64,000 nucleotides of DNA from Xanthomonas translucens pv. cerealis. Its GTDB lineage: Bacteria > Pseudomonadota > Gammaproteobacteria > Xanthomonadales > Xanthomonadaceae. Position numbers and translations under genes: made by a program. Below the pieces are notes generated by a model that worked only from the letters and a program-made list of their open reading frames with translations, ran no database searches and was not told the DNA's origin. This document shows, piece after piece, positions 18,677 to 27,701 of the stretch. The stretch spans positions 434,001-498,000 of the forward strand of contig NZ_CP038228.1 in the NCBI RefSeq assembly GCF_006838285.1, in the 5' to 3' direction. Numbering within the stretch: position 1 is the first letter of the stretch; every line of letters begins with the position of its first letter.

Positions 18677-21600
18677 ATGAGCACGATCGAAAACGAATTG
18701 GCCACCCGCCTGCGCGAGCGCCGCGATGCGATCGACGCGGCGCTGACCCGCGACCGCGGCCGCCTGTATGGCCTATGGTCGCGCTGGCAGGCCGCGCCCG
18801 GCAATCCCGCATTGGAGGCGGCGTTCGAGCAGGCGCTGGGCCAATCGCAGTCGCGCTGCCAGGCGCGCGCGACGGCACAGCCGGCGATCACCCTGGACGA
18901 CCAGTTGCCGATCGCGCGCGAGGCCGAGCGCATCGTGGCGCTGATCCGCGCCCACCAAGTTGTGGTCATCGCCGGCGAGACCGGCTCGGGCAAGACCACG
19001 CAGCTGCCGAAGCTGTGCCTGGCCGCCGGCCGCGGCGCCGCCGGCATGATCGGCTGCACCCAGCCGCGGCGCATCGCCGCGCGCGCGGTGGCCGCGCGCG
19101 TGGCCGAGGAATTGCGCACGCCGGTGGGCGGGGCGGTGGGCTTCCAGGTGCGCTTCAACGACCGGGTCGGCGAGGAGACCCGGATCAAGTTCATGACCGA
19201 CGGCATCCTGCTGGCCGAGATCGCCAGCGACCGCTGGCTGTCCAGCTACGACACGATCATCGTCGACGAGGCGCACGAGCGCAGCCTCAACATCGATTTC
19301 CTGCTCGGCTACCTCAAGCAACTGCTGCGCAAGCGCCCGGAGCTGAAGGTGATCGTGACCTCGGCGACGATCGACACCGCGCGCTTCGCCGAGCATTTCG
19401 ACGGTGCGCCGGTGATCAGCGTCGAGGGCCGCACTTTCCCGGTGGAAGTGCGCTACCGGCCATTGGAGGGCGAGAGCGGCGGTGCGGACGGCGAGGGCCA
19501 GGACCGCGCCGGCGAGCGCACCGTCAACGATGCGATCGTGGCCGCGGTGGACGAGATCACCCGGCTGGATGCGCGCGGCGACGTGCTGCTGTTCCTGCCC
19601 GGCGAGCGCGAGATCCGCGATGCGCACCAGGCGCTGGAGCGGCGCAAGTACCGCGAGACCGAAGTGCTGCCGCTGTACGCGCGGCTGTCCAACAGCGACC
19701 AGGACCGGGTGTTCAATCCCGGCCCGCGGCGGCGCCTGGTGCTGTCCACCAACGTCGCCGAGACCTCGCTGACCGTGCCGCGGATCCGCTACGTGGTCGA
19801 TCCGGGCTATGCGCGGGTCAAGCGCTACAGCCCGCGGCAGAAGCTGGATCGGCTGCACATCGAGCCGATCTCGCAGGCCAGCGCCAACCAGCGCAAGGGC
19901 CGTTGCGGGCGCGTGGCCGAGGGCATCTGCTACCGGCTGTACGCCGAGGCCGATTTCCAGGCGCGGCCGGAGTTCACCGATCCGGAGATCCGCCGTTCCA
20001 GCCTGGCCGGGGTGATCCTGCGCATGCTGCAGCTGGGGCTGGGGCGAATCGAGGATTTCCCGTTCCTGGAGCCGCCGGACGAGCGCGCAGTGGCCGACGG
20101 CTGGCAGCAGCTGGTGGAACTGGGCGCGGTCGGCGAGGCCGACCGCCATGGCCTGCGCAAGCTCACCGAGATCGGCCGCAAGATGGCGCGCCTGCCGGTG
20201 GACGTGAAGCTGGCGCGGATGCTGGTGGCCGCGCAGCAGCACGGCTGCCTGCGGCCGATGCTGGTGATCGCCGCGTTCCTGGGCATCCAGGACCCGCGCG
20301 AACGCCCGCCGGAAGCGCGCGAGGCGGCCGACAACGCGCATGCCACATTCGCCGATGCGCGCTCGGAATTCGTCGGCATCCTGCGCCTGTGGGACGGCTA
20401 TCGGCAGGCGCACGAGGCATTGACCCAGTCCAAGCTGCGCGACTGGTGCGGGCGCCACTTCCTCGGTTTCCTGCGCATGCGCGAATGGCGCGAACTGCAC
20501 CGCCAGTTGCACCTGCTGTGCGAGGAACTGGGCTGGAGCGAGGAGCCGGCGGCGGCCTCGCTGCTGCCGCTGCTGGCCGGCGCCGCATCGCCGCCGCCGG
20601 CGCGCGATGCCGAGACCAGCGCGCGCGCCACACGTGGGCAGCTGCATCGCGCAGCGCGGCTGGCGCGCGAAGGGCGCAGCGAACCGGCGGCGGTCGCGCC
20701 GGTCGCTGCCAGGCCCGCGCCGCCGGCCAACGCAACCGACGATGCGCCACGTGCCAGCGAGCGCGAACGCGCCGCCGCCTACCAGGCGCTGCATCGCGCG
20801 CTGCTCGCCGGCCTGCCGACGCAGGTCGGCCATCGCACCGAGAAGGGCGATTTCCTGGCGCCGCGGCAGCGCCGTTTCCTGCTGTTCCCCGGCTCCACGC
20901 TTGCCCGCAAGCCGCCACCGTGGGTGCTGCCGGCCACGCTGCTGGACACGCAGAAGGTGTGGGGCATGACCAATGCCGCGGTCGAGCCGGACTGGGTCAT
21001 CGCCGAGCTGCCGCACCTGCTGGCGCGCAAGCATTTCGACCCGCATTGGTCGCGCGCGCAGGGGCAGGTGCTGGCGTCCGAACAGATCAGCCTGTTCGGG
21101 CTGGTGCTGGCGCCGAAGAAGCCGGTGCACTACGGCCGCATCGACCCGCCCGGCGCGCACGAACTGTTCGTGCGCCAGGGCCTGGTGCCGGGCGAGATCG
21201 ACACCCGCGCCAGCTTCGTCGCCGACAACCAGAAAGTGCTGGCGCAGGCGCACGAGGAAGAAGCCAAGCTGCGCCGCGCCGGCATCGTCGCCGACGAGGA
21301 CTGGCAGGCGCGCTGGTATCTGGACCGGATTCCCGGCGAACTGCATTCGGCCGCCGGCCTGGACGCGTGGTGGAAGGCATTGGCGCCGGAGCAGCGGCGC
21401 GCGCTGCACTGGTCGCTGACCGACCTGCTGCCGGGCGAAGGCAGCGAGGCCGATCGCTATCCGAAGTACTTCGCGCTGGGCGACGCGCGGCTGGCGCTGC
21501 ATTACAAGTTCGAACCGGGCGCGGCCGACGACGGCGTGACCCTGGAGGTGCCGCTGCACCTGCTCAATGCGCTGGATGTGGCGCGGCTGTCGTGGCTGGC

Positions 21601-22801
21601 GCCGGGCTTCGTCGCCGACAAGGCTGCGGCGCTGATCCGCAGCCTGCCCAAGGCGCTGCGCCGCAACTACGTGCCGGCGCCGGACTTCGCCCGCGCCTTC
21701 TACGAGGCGTTCCCGCAGCCCAGCGCCGACGACATTCGCGGCGAGCTGGCGCGCTTCCTGCAACGCGCCACCGGCGCGGCGCTGAGCGCGCTGGACTTCG
21801 ACGACAGCGCATTGGAACCGCACCTGCGCATGAACCTGCGGCTGCGCGACGACGCAGGCAAGGTGCTGGCCGAATCGCGCGACCTGGAAGCGTTGCGCGC
21901 ACGCTTCGGCGATCGCGCCGGGCATGCGTTCGCCGCGCGCGCCGGGCGCGAGATGGCCGCGGACGGGCTGCGCGAATTCCCGTCCGCGCCGATCCCGCTG
22001 CAAGTGCCGGGCGAAGCGGGGGTGCCGGCGTATCCGGCGTTGGTGGACGCAGGCGAGGCCGCGGCGTTACGCATCTTCGCCGACCGCACGCAGGCCGAGG
22101 CGGCGCATCCGCGTGGCGTGCGCCGGCTGCTGGAGATCGCGCTTGCCGACAAGGTCAAGCAGGCGCGCAAGCAGCTGCCGGTGTCGCCGAAGACCGGGCT
22201 GCTGTATGCGGCGATCGAGTCGCAGGAGCGCTTGCGCGGCGATCTGGTCGATGCGGCGTTGAATGCCTTGCTCGAAGAGGGTCTGGACGCGATCCGCGAC
22301 CCGGGCAGCTTCGCCCAGCGCCGCGATGCGGCCGGCAAGCAATTGTTCGGCGAGGCGATGGAGCGATTGAAGCTGGCCGAGGCGATCATGAGCGCGGCGG
22401 CGGAATTGAAACCGCAGCTGGAATCGCCGCTGATGGGCTGGGCCAGCGGCAACCTCGACGACCTGCGCGCGCAACTGGCGGCGCTGGTGCATCCGGGCTT
22501 CCTGCGCGAAACCCCGGCCACGGCGCTGGCGCAGTTCCCGCGCTACCTGCGCGCGATGATCCTGCGCGCCGAACGCGCCAAGCGCGATCCGGCGCGCGAC
22601 CAGGCGCGGATGCTGGAGTTGAAGCCGTTCGTCGATGCGCTGGCCGCTGCCGCCGCGGCCGGACGCAGCACCGATCCGCAATGGCAGGCGCTACGTTGGG
22701 ACCTGGAGGAATTGCGCGTGTCGCTGTTCGCGCAGGAACTCGGCGCCAAGCCCGGCATCTCGGCGAAGAAGTTGGCGCAGCGGATGGCTGGGGTGCGGTG
22801 A
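18677..22801 (+). CDS. hrpA: ATP-dependent RNA helicase HrpA (DEAH box)
   Basis: Large DEAH-box helicase of 1374 residues from ATG 18677, close to the family's ~1300. Walker A GETGSGKTTQLPK is near residue 99, DEAH near 196, SATI follows, and motif VI QRKGRCGR is near 404. Helicase-associated, OB-fold and DUF3418-type C-terminal regions fill the rest. An Ala-rich linker of about 70 residues (around 655-700) separates the core from the C-terminal half. HrpA acts in rescue of stalled ribosomes and RNA processing in other bacteria; it is unrelated to hrp pathogenicity genes. An in-frame ATG lies 36 bp upstream. Confidence 0.94.
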   Translation: MSTIENELATRLRERRDAIDAALTRDRGRLYGLWSRWQAAPGNPALEAAFEQALGQSQSRCQARATAQPAITLDDQLPIAREAERIVALIRAHQVVVIAGETGSGKTTQLPKLCLAAGRGAAGMIGCTQPRRIAARAVAARVAEELRTPVGGAVGFQVRFNDRVGEETRIKFMTDGILLAEIASDRWLSSYDTIIVDEAHERSLNIDFLLGYLKQLLRKRPELKVIVTSATIDTARFAEHFDGAPVISVEGRTFPVEVRYRPLEGESGGADGEGQDRAGERTVNDAIVAAVDEITRLDARGDVLLFLPGEREIRDAHQALERRKYRETEVLPLYARLSNSDQDRVFNPGPRRRLVLSTNVAETSLTVPRIRYVVDPGYARVKRYSPRQKLDRLHIEPISQASANQRKGRCGRVAEGICYRLYAEADFQARPEFTDPEIRRSSLAGVILRMLQLGLGRIEDFPFLEPPDERAVADGWQQLVELGAVGEADRHGLRKLTEIGRKMARLPVDVKLARMLVAAQQHGCLRPMLVIAAFLGIQDPRERPPEAREAADNAHATFADARSEFVGILRLWDGYRQAHEALTQSKLRDWCGRHFLGFLRMREWRELHRQLHLLCEELGWSEEPAAASLLPLLAGAASPPPARDAETSARATRGQLHRAARLAREGRSEPAAVAPVAARPAPPANATDDAPRASERERAAAYQALHRALLAGLPTQVGHRTEKGDFLAPRQRRFLLFPGSTLARKPPPWVLPATLLDTQKVWGMTNAAVEPDWVIAELPHLLARKHFDPHWSRAQGQVLASEQISLFGLVLAPKKPVHYGRIDPPGAHELFVRQGLVPGEIDTRASFVADNQKVLAQAHEEEAKLRRAGIVADEDWQARWYLDRIPGELHSAAGLDAWWKALAPEQRRALHWSLTDLLPGEGSEADRYPKYFALGDARLALHYKFEPGAADDGVTLEVPLHLLNALDVARLSWLAPGFVADKAAALIRSLPKALRRNYVPAPDFARAFYEAFPQPSADDIRGELARFLQRATGAALSALDFDDSALEPHLRMNLRLRDDAGKVLAESRDLEALRARFGDRAGHAFAARAGREMAADGLREFPSAPIPLQVPGEAGVPAYPALVDAGEAAALRIFADRTQAEAAHPRGVRRLLEIALADKVKQARKQLPVSPKTGLLYAAIESQERLRGDLVDAALNALLEEGLDAIRDPGSFAQRRDAAGKQLFGEAMERLKLAEAIMSAAAELKPQLESPLMGWASGNLDDLRAQLAALVHPGFLRETPATALAQFPRYLRAMILRAERAKRDPARDQARMLELKPFVDALAAAAAAGRSTDPQWQALRWDLEELRVSLFAQELGAKPGISAKKLAQRMAGVR

Positions 22802-22863
22802 TTTTGTGTGTCGGCACCGGGGGCCGGGGACCGGGGGATGGTCGCGAGTGCGTTGCGTCTTTG

Positions 22864-22941
22864 GCTTTTCTGTGGGAGGGGCTTCAGCCCCGACGCCTTA
22901 CCGGTAACGCGTCGGGGCTGAAGCCCCTCCCACAGAAAAGC
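22864..22941. repeat. Perfect 33-bp inverted repeat with 12-nt loop
   Basis: The left half begins GCTTTTCTGTGGGAGGGG and the right half ends CCCCTCCCACAGAAAAGC; the two 33-nt halves are exact complements around the loop CTTACCGGTAAC. A close copy is at 48379-48455 with a few mismatches. Confidence 0.9.
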
Positions 22942-22963
22942 GGCTTGCCGGAACTGCAGGAAA

Positions 22964-22992
22964 ACCGCTTTTTCAAGAAGCGGTGCTTTTTT
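22964..22992 (+). terminator. Rho-independent terminator-like hairpin
   Basis: ACCGCTT and AAGCGGT pair around a 7-nt loop, followed by GC and six T. It could end hrpA transcription from within the repeat element. Confidence 0.6.
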
Positions 22993-23036
22993 CATCAAAT
23001 TGCTTGACAGCGATTTTCGCTCGGACATCATCCTGC

Positions 23037-23134
23037 GGTCCCCGGTCCCCGGTCCCCGGTCCCCGGTCCCCGGTCCCCGGTCCCCGGTCCCCGGTCCCCG
23101 GTCCCCGGTCCCCGGTCCCCGGTCCCCGGTCCCC
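23037..23134. repeat. 14 perfect tandem copies of GGTCCCC
   Basis: Ninety-eight bases without a single deviation, ending 10 bp from the clcA stop codon. It is the longest heptamer array in the window and a likely site of copy-number change. Confidence 0.95.
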
Positions 23135-23144
23135 GGTCCCCGCC

Positions 23145-24926
23145 TCAATCGTCCACCCGCTCGCCCATCAGCTCGCGCTGGCGCTTGTCCAGCTCCTCGG
23201 CGTAGCGCTTGCGCACGAAGCTTTCGGTCAGCACGCCGAGTACCTTGCCGTGTGCGTCGACCACTGCCAGTTCGTCGCTCTGGGTCAGGTCGAACTGGCG
23301 CATCGCGGTGACCACGTCGGTGTCGGCGCTTAGCGCCACGTCGCGGTTGCCGGCGTAGTCGGCAATGGGCGCGTCGGCGTTCACGCCGTCGGCGTAGGCC
23401 GCGGCCAGCGTCACCAGACCGGCATAGCGGCCGTGTTCGTCTTCCAGTACCACGCGCGCGCCCGAACCGAGCGGGAAACAGCGGCGGAACTCGGCCACCG
23501 AGGTGCCGGCGGCGAGCGGGTGCACGTCCTGGCGCATCATCCGTCCGGCGCTCAGGTGCTTGACCCAGCCCACGTCGCGCGCGCTCTTGATGGTCTCGCC
23601 GCGCAGGTGCAGGCGCCAGGTCGAGAACGAATAGCCGAACACCTGGCGCACGATGGTGTTGGCCACCAGCACCGCCACCATCACCGCGCTGGCCAGCACG
23701 AAATCGTGGGTGCCCTCGAGCACCAGCATCGCCATTGTCATCGGCGCGCCGACCACCGCCGCGGCCAGCGCGGCCATGCCCGCCAGCGAGGCGGCGGTGC
23801 CGTCGACCAGGGCCATGCCGGTGCCCAGGTTCAACAGCCCGGCGAACAGGCCGCCGACCAGCGAGCCCATGAACAGCGAGGCGAAGAACAGGCCGCCGCG
23901 GAAGCCGAAGCCGAGCGAGATGCCCGAGGCCAGGCACTTGAGCAGCAACAGCACGCCCAGCCATTGCAGCGAGGTCGGGCTGGTCAGGTCCAGGTGCAGC
24001 GCGCCGTGACCGGAAGAGAGCACTTGCGGGGTGATCAGCGCCAGCGGGATCAGCATCAGGCCACCGGCCACCGGCCGCGCCCAGCGCGGCAGCGGGCTGC
24101 GGTTGACCGCCTGCTCGATCGCGCCGACCAGGCGCATCACCGCCACCGCCAGCAGCGCGCAGATCACGCCGAGCAGCGCGTACAGCACGTAGTCGCGCGC
24201 TTCCAGCGCGGACGCCGCCGAGGCCGGCAGCAGATACGGCTGCACGCCGGCGGCCTGGGCCACGAACACCGCGCCCAGCGAGGCCACCGCCACCGGCGCC
24301 AGCGCCGACGGCGAGTACGCGCCGATCACGATCTCGAACGCATAGAACGCCCCGGCCAGCGGCGCGCCGAACGCGGCGGCGATGGCCGCGCCGGCGCCGG
24401 CGCCGACCAGGGTGCGGATGTCGGTGCGGCGCAGGCGCAGGATCCGCCCCAGGTGCGAGCCGCTGCCCGCGCCCATCTGTGTGTAGGCCGCCTCCAGCCC
24501 CACCGAGGCGCCGCAGCCGTTGGACAGCAGGGTCTGCGCGGAGACGATCAGGTTGTCGCGCATCGACATGCGTCCGCCGTACAGCGCATTGGCTTCGACC
24601 GCATCGATCAGCTGGCGCTTGCGCGCGCGCGCGGCCATGCCGAGCAGGCCGACCAGCAGCCCGCCCAGCGGCAGCACCAGCAACTGGCCCAGGCTCAACT
24701 CCGGCAGCGCGCTGAGCCGGGCATCCACGTCCAGGCCGTACAGCCAGGCCTGCGCGCCATGCGCCAGGCCGCTCTGCAGCAGGGTCAGCAGGCCGGCGAG
24801 CAGGCCGACCAGCAGCGCCAGCGCGATGAACCAGACATCGCTGGCGCGCAAGCGCCGGCGCAGCGCGTCGGCGAGGCTGTGCGAGGCGTCGGCCAGGCCC
24901 GGCCGCGGCGGCTGGCGCAGGTTCAC
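23145..24926 (-). CDS. Divergent CLC-family chloride channel/antiporter with CBS domains
   Basis: Inner-membrane CLC protein of 593 residues starting at GTG 24926. It has 10 or more hydrophobic helices to about 435, then two CBS domains (starting near MMRQDVHPLAAGTSVAEFRR). The gating region reads GCGASVGLEAAYTQMG, aligning with the usual GREGP segment with only the Glu kept, and the GSGIP anion-site motif of standard CLCs is not visible; RKRQLIDAVEANALYGG stands in the corresponding place. The later GGLFFASLFMGSLVGG matches the family's GGIFxPxLxxGA. Ion selectivity is therefore uncertain. A secreted-protein gene starts the operon 9 bp upstream. Confidence 0.85.
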   Translation of the reverse strand: MNLRQPPRPGLADASHSLADALRRRLRASDVWFIALALLVGLLAGLLTLLQSGLAHGAQAWLYGLDVDARLSALPELSLGQLLVLPLGGLLVGLLGMAARARKRQLIDAVEANALYGGRMSMRDNLIVSAQTLLSNGCGASVGLEAAYTQMGAGSGSHLGRILRLRRTDIRTLVGAGAGAAIAAAFGAPLAGAFYAFEIVIGAYSPSALAPVAVASLGAVFVAQAAGVQPYLLPASAASALEARDYVLYALLGVICALLAVAVMRLVGAIEQAVNRSPLPRWARPVAGGLMLIPLALITPQVLSSGHGALHLDLTSPTSLQWLGVLLLLKCLASGISLGFGFRGGLFFASLFMGSLVGGLFAGLLNLGTGMALVDGTAASLAGMAALAAAVVGAPMTMAMLVLEGTHDFVLASAVMVAVLVANTIVRQVFGYSFSTWRLHLRGETIKSARDVGWVKHLSAGRMMRQDVHPLAAGTSVAEFRRCFPLGSGARVVLEDEHGRYAGLVTLAAAYADGVNADAPIADYAGNRDVALSADTDVVTAMRQFDLTQSDELAVVDAHGKVLGVLTESFVRKRYAEELDKRQRELMGERVDD

Positions 24927-24935
24927 GGCAGGCGG

Positions 24936-25415
24936 TTACTTGATGCGACGGACTTTGGCGCGGGTGTTGTAGTTGTCGATCTGCATGTACCACGCGCCCA
25001 TGATGCCCGGGGTGATCTTCACCTTGGGCGCGTTGCGGCGCACGCTGGCCAGGCTGGCGGCTTCGGTCTGCTCCCATTCCTGGCCGTTGGCCAGCACGTA
25101 GTGGCGGCCCTTGGAGAAGCCGCTGAACGTGCCGACCAGGGTGCTCTCGATCGGCTCCTGGCTGCCGAAGTCGAAGAAGCCGCGGTTCTTCACGATCACT
25201 TCCTGGCGGCCTTCTTCCTTGGCCTTCTCCAGCGCCACCGCGGTCTCCTTGGCGACCTTGCCCTGCAGCCAGTCGTTCAGCGCGGTCAGTTCCTGCGGCG
25301 ACAGCTTGTCCAGCCCGGCGGCCTTGAACTGCTGCGCCGACATCTGCGTCTGCAGGTCGCCGGACACGGCGAGCGCCGCGCACAGGACCAGGGGAGTGAG
25401 GCGCGCAAGCAGCAT
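24936..25415 (-). CDS. Secreted hypothetical protein upstream of the CLC gene
   Basis: 159 residues with a signal-like hydrophobic start (MLLARLTPLVLCAALAVSG). The mature part has QQFKAAGLDKLSPQELTALN, a short pattern often found in small secreted proteins of this group, a Lys/Glu-rich helix, and a C-terminal beta-rich part (RNRGFFDFGSQEP-like region onward). I recognise no named family. It lies 9 bp from the CLC gene, so the two are probably co-transcribed. Confidence 0.7.
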   Translation of the reverse strand: MLLARLTPLVLCAALAVSGDLQTQMSAQQFKAAGLDKLSPQELTALNDWLQGKVAKETAVALEKAKEEGRQEVIVKNRGFFDFGSQEPIESTLVGTFSGFSKGRHYVLANGQEWEQTEAASLASVRRNAPKVKITPGIMGAWYMQIDNYNTRAKVRRIK

Positions 25416-25536
25416 GGCGGAATCCAGGCAGTGGAATGCGGCTTAGTGTAGTCGCAAGACGCGGCGCCGGCGCCGCGGGCATGGCTGGCGCGGCGGCGCC
25501 CGCGCTGGTCCGAAGTGGGCGCGGTCGCGGCGGCGC

Positions 25537-26658
25537 TCAGCCGGCGCCGGATTCCGCCGTGGATGCGGTGCGGTGCGGGCGCCGGTACACGAAGGCCGGC
25601 GCCGCGTCGGCGGACTCGCGCTGCGCCAGCGCCTGCAACGCGGCATGTTCCGGCGCGCGCTCGCAGACCGGGTCAAGCGTGGCCGCGTCGCCACTCAGCG
25701 CCAGCGCCTGGCAGCGGCAGCCGCCCCAGTCGATCTCGCGTTTCGGGCAGCCCTGGCACACCTCCGGCATCCACGCGGTGCCGCGATAACGGGCGAACGC
25801 TGCGCCGTCCTGCCAGATCGCCGCCAGCGGCCGCTCGCGCAGGTTTTCGAACACCATGTCCGGCAGGGTTTCGGCGGCGTGGCAGGGCAGCACGTCGCCG
25901 CGCGGGGAGATGTTGACGAAGCGCTGGCCCCAGCCGCCCATGCACGCCTTGGGCCGGTGCGCGTAGTAGTCGGGGGTGACGAAGTCGATGGTCAGGCGCT
26001 CGCCCAGCCGTTCACGCGCCGCGGCCACCGCGGCCACGGTGGCGTCGATCTGCGCGCGGCTGGGCATCAGCGCGGCGCGGTTGCGCAGGCCCCAGCCGTA
26101 GTACTGGGTGTGCGCCACTTCCAGGCGTTCGGCGCCCAGCTCCAGCGCCAGCTCGATCATCGCCGGCACCCGTTCGGCGTTGTGGCGGTGGATCACCGCA
26201 TTGATCGTCAGCGGCAGGCCGAGCGCGGTGACCGCGGCGGCGAACGCGCGCTTCTTGGCCAGGCTGTCGCGGTAGCCGGCGATGAAGTCGGCGCCGGCGG
26301 CGTCGGCATCCTGCACGCTCAGTTGCACGTGTTCCAGCCCGGCGGCGGCCAGTTGCGCCAGCATCGGTGCGCCGCCGGCCACGCCGGAGGTGATCAGGTT
26401 GCTGTACAGGCCCAGTGCGCGCGCATGCGCGACCAGCTCGGGCAGGTCCTTGCGCAGCATCGGTTCGCCGCCGGAAAAATGCGCCTGCAGCACGCCCATC
26501 GCCGCGGCCTGGTCCAGCGCCGAGCGCCAGCCGGCGGTGTCCATCTCCTCGCGCAGGCCGGCCAGGGCGATCGGGTTGGAGCAGTAGGGGCAGGCCAGCG
26601 GGCAGCGGTGAGTCAGCTCGAGTAGCAGCGACAGCGGCGGCGGCACGGTCGCGTTCAT
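25537..26658 (-). CDS. pqqE: PqqA peptide cyclase PqqE (radical SAM/SPASM)
   Basis: Joins the Glu and Tyr side chains of PqqA, the first step of pyrroloquinoline quinone synthesis. 373 residues. The radical SAM motif is [11 protein letters not shown] (C-X3-C-X2-C), then [11 protein letters not shown]; the C-terminal SPASM cysteines include [26 protein letters not shown] and VCERAPEH. Its start overlaps the pqqD stop by ATGA. It is the last gene of the operon. Confidence 0.96.
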   Translation of the reverse strand: MNATVPPPLSLLLELTHRCPLACPYCSNPIALAGLREEMDTAGWRSALDQAAAMGVLQAHFSGGEPMLRKDLPELVAHARALGLYSNLITSGVAGGAPMLAQLAAAGLEHVQLSVQDADAAGADFIAGYRDSLAKKRAFAAAVTALGLPLTINAVIHRHNAERVPAMIELALELGAERLEVAHTQYYGWGLRNRAALMPSRAQIDATVAAVAAARERLGERLTIDFVTPDYYAHRPKACMGGWGQRFVNISPRGDVLPCHAAETLPDMVFENLRERPLAAIWQDGAAFARYRGTAWMPEVCQGCPKREIDWGGCRCQALALSGDAATLDPVCERAPEHAALQALAQRESADAAPAFVYRRPHRTASTAESGAG

Positions 26659-26933
26659 GCGCGCAGCAGGCGCTTGCCGTGCAGGTCCGCGGCCAGCTCG
26701 AGCACGTCGCGCTCGACCTCGGCCGGATCGGCGTCGAACGCCGCGGCCAGTTCCGCGGCGATCGCCGCCAGCGAGCGTGCGCCATCGCAGCGCGACACGA
26801 TCGCATGCGCGATCTCGTCAAGCTCAATCACCCGTTCCGGCGCCAGCAGCACCCATTGCGCGCGGGCGCGGTCGTGCTGCAGACGCACGCCGGCCGCCAG
26901 CCGCGGGCAGCTGTCGGGCGCCAAGGCGCTCAT
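26655..26933 (-). CDS. pqqD: PQQ peptide chaperone PqqD
   Basis: Small winged-helix peptide-binding protein (RRE type) that presents PqqA to PqqE; 92 residues from ATG 26933. The typical [16 protein letters not shown] and [16 protein letters not shown] segments are present. It overlaps both pqqC and pqqE by ATGA, so all three are translationally coupled. A longer in-frame start at 27038 would overlap pqqC by over 100 bp and is unlikely. Confidence 0.94.
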   Translation of the reverse strand: MSALAPDSCPRLAAGVRLQHDRARAQWVLLAPERVIELDEIAHAIVSRCDGARSLAAIAAELAAAFDADPAEVERDVLELAADLHGKRLLRA

Positions 26934-27676
26934 GCCGCCGCCTGCGCAGGTGTGGCGACGAACGCGTCCGGCCAGGCCACGCCGGGGTGCACGTAGGCGA
27001 AATGCAGCGCATCGAGCTGCGACCACAGCACGCCGCACTTGAAGCGCAGCGCGTCCTGCACCAGTTGCTGCTTTTCCAGCGTGTCGGCGTGGCGCTTGAC
27101 GTAGTCCAGGGCGAAGTCCGAATCGCGCGGCGCCTCGTGCAGGCGGTGCTCGAAATACGCCAGCGCCTCGCGCGAGACGAAATCGTAGTGCTGCAGCATG
27201 CCGGCGACGCGGCGGCCGATGATGCCCGGCGCGAACAGTTCGGTCAGCGACGAGGCGATCGCCTCCAGCAGGCTCTTCTCGCGCACGAACTGCAGGTAGG
27301 CCTGCACCGCGAAGCGGGTGCCGGGCAGCAAGGCGCGGCCGGACTGCACCAGCGCGCGGTCCAGGCCCAGCGCGTCGGTCAGGTGCAGCCAGCGCGCGAT
27401 GCCGCCTTCGCCGTCGGCGCTGCCGTCGTGGTCGACGATGCGCTGGCGCCAGATCCGGCGCAGCGCCGGATCGTCCATCCGCGCCAGGATCGCTGCGTCC
27501 TTCAACGGGATGCAGCGCTGGTATTCGTAGCGGTTCAGCGCCCAGGCCTGCACCTGGCCGCGTTCGAGCCGGCCGCTGTGCAGCAGCGCGTGGAACGGAT
27601 GCTGGTCGTGGTAAAGGCGCGCGCCGATCGCGCGCAATTCCGCTTCCAGCTGTTCGGGGCTCAGCAATGCGCTCAC
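26930..27676 (-). CDS. pqqC: Pyrroloquinoline-quinone synthase PqqC
   Basis: Cofactor-free oxidase that makes the final ring closure and oxidation to PQQ; 248 residues from GTG 27676 (VSALLSPEQLEAELRAIG). The HPFHALLHSGRL and LNRYEYQRCIPLKDAAILAR motifs of the family are present, as is EHRLHEAPRDSDFAL. The GTG start avoids an upstream extension into pqqB's frame that has no family similarity. Confidence 0.95.
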   Translation of the reverse strand: MSALLSPEQLEAELRAIGARLYHDQHPFHALLHSGRLERGQVQAWALNRYEYQRCIPLKDAAILARMDDPALRRIWRQRIVDHDGSADGEGGIARWLHLTDALGLDRALVQSGRALLPGTRFAVQAYLQFVREKSLLEAIASSLTELFAPGIIGRRVAGMLQHYDFVSREALAYFEHRLHEAPRDSDFALDYVKRHADTLEKQQLVQDALRFKCGVLWSQLDALHFAYVHPGVAWPDAFVATPAQAAA

Positions 27677-27701
27677 AGGCGGGTGCTCACAGGCGGGTTT
27701 T

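Larger units (their letters stand above)
22815..23134. repeat. Large compound repeat element A (hrpA-clcA)
   Basis: This fills the 343-bp gap between hrpA and the convergent clcA. In order: a degenerate GGGGACC left arm (22815-22838), a long palindrome (22864-22941), a terminator-like hairpin (22964-22992), a core GCTTGACAGCGATTTTCGCT with trailing GGACATCATCCTGC (to about 23036), and a right arm of GGTCCCC copies (23037-23134). The same order recurs at 48335-48581. Confidence 0.85.

Noticed and set aside
18677..22801. hrpA as a pathogenicity (hrp) gene
   Set aside because: The name is shared, but the motifs are of a DEAH-box RNA helicase; it is not the Hrp pilus protein.
17755..23007. A 1750-codon plus-strand open frame over hrpA
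   Set aside because: It is a shadow of hrpA in another frame; its translation is Arg/Ala/Gly-rich with no motif, while the hrpA frame carries all helicase motifs.
23037..23134. Tandem array as a CRISPR
   Set aside because: Units are 7 bp and contiguous, with no unique spacers and no cas genes.
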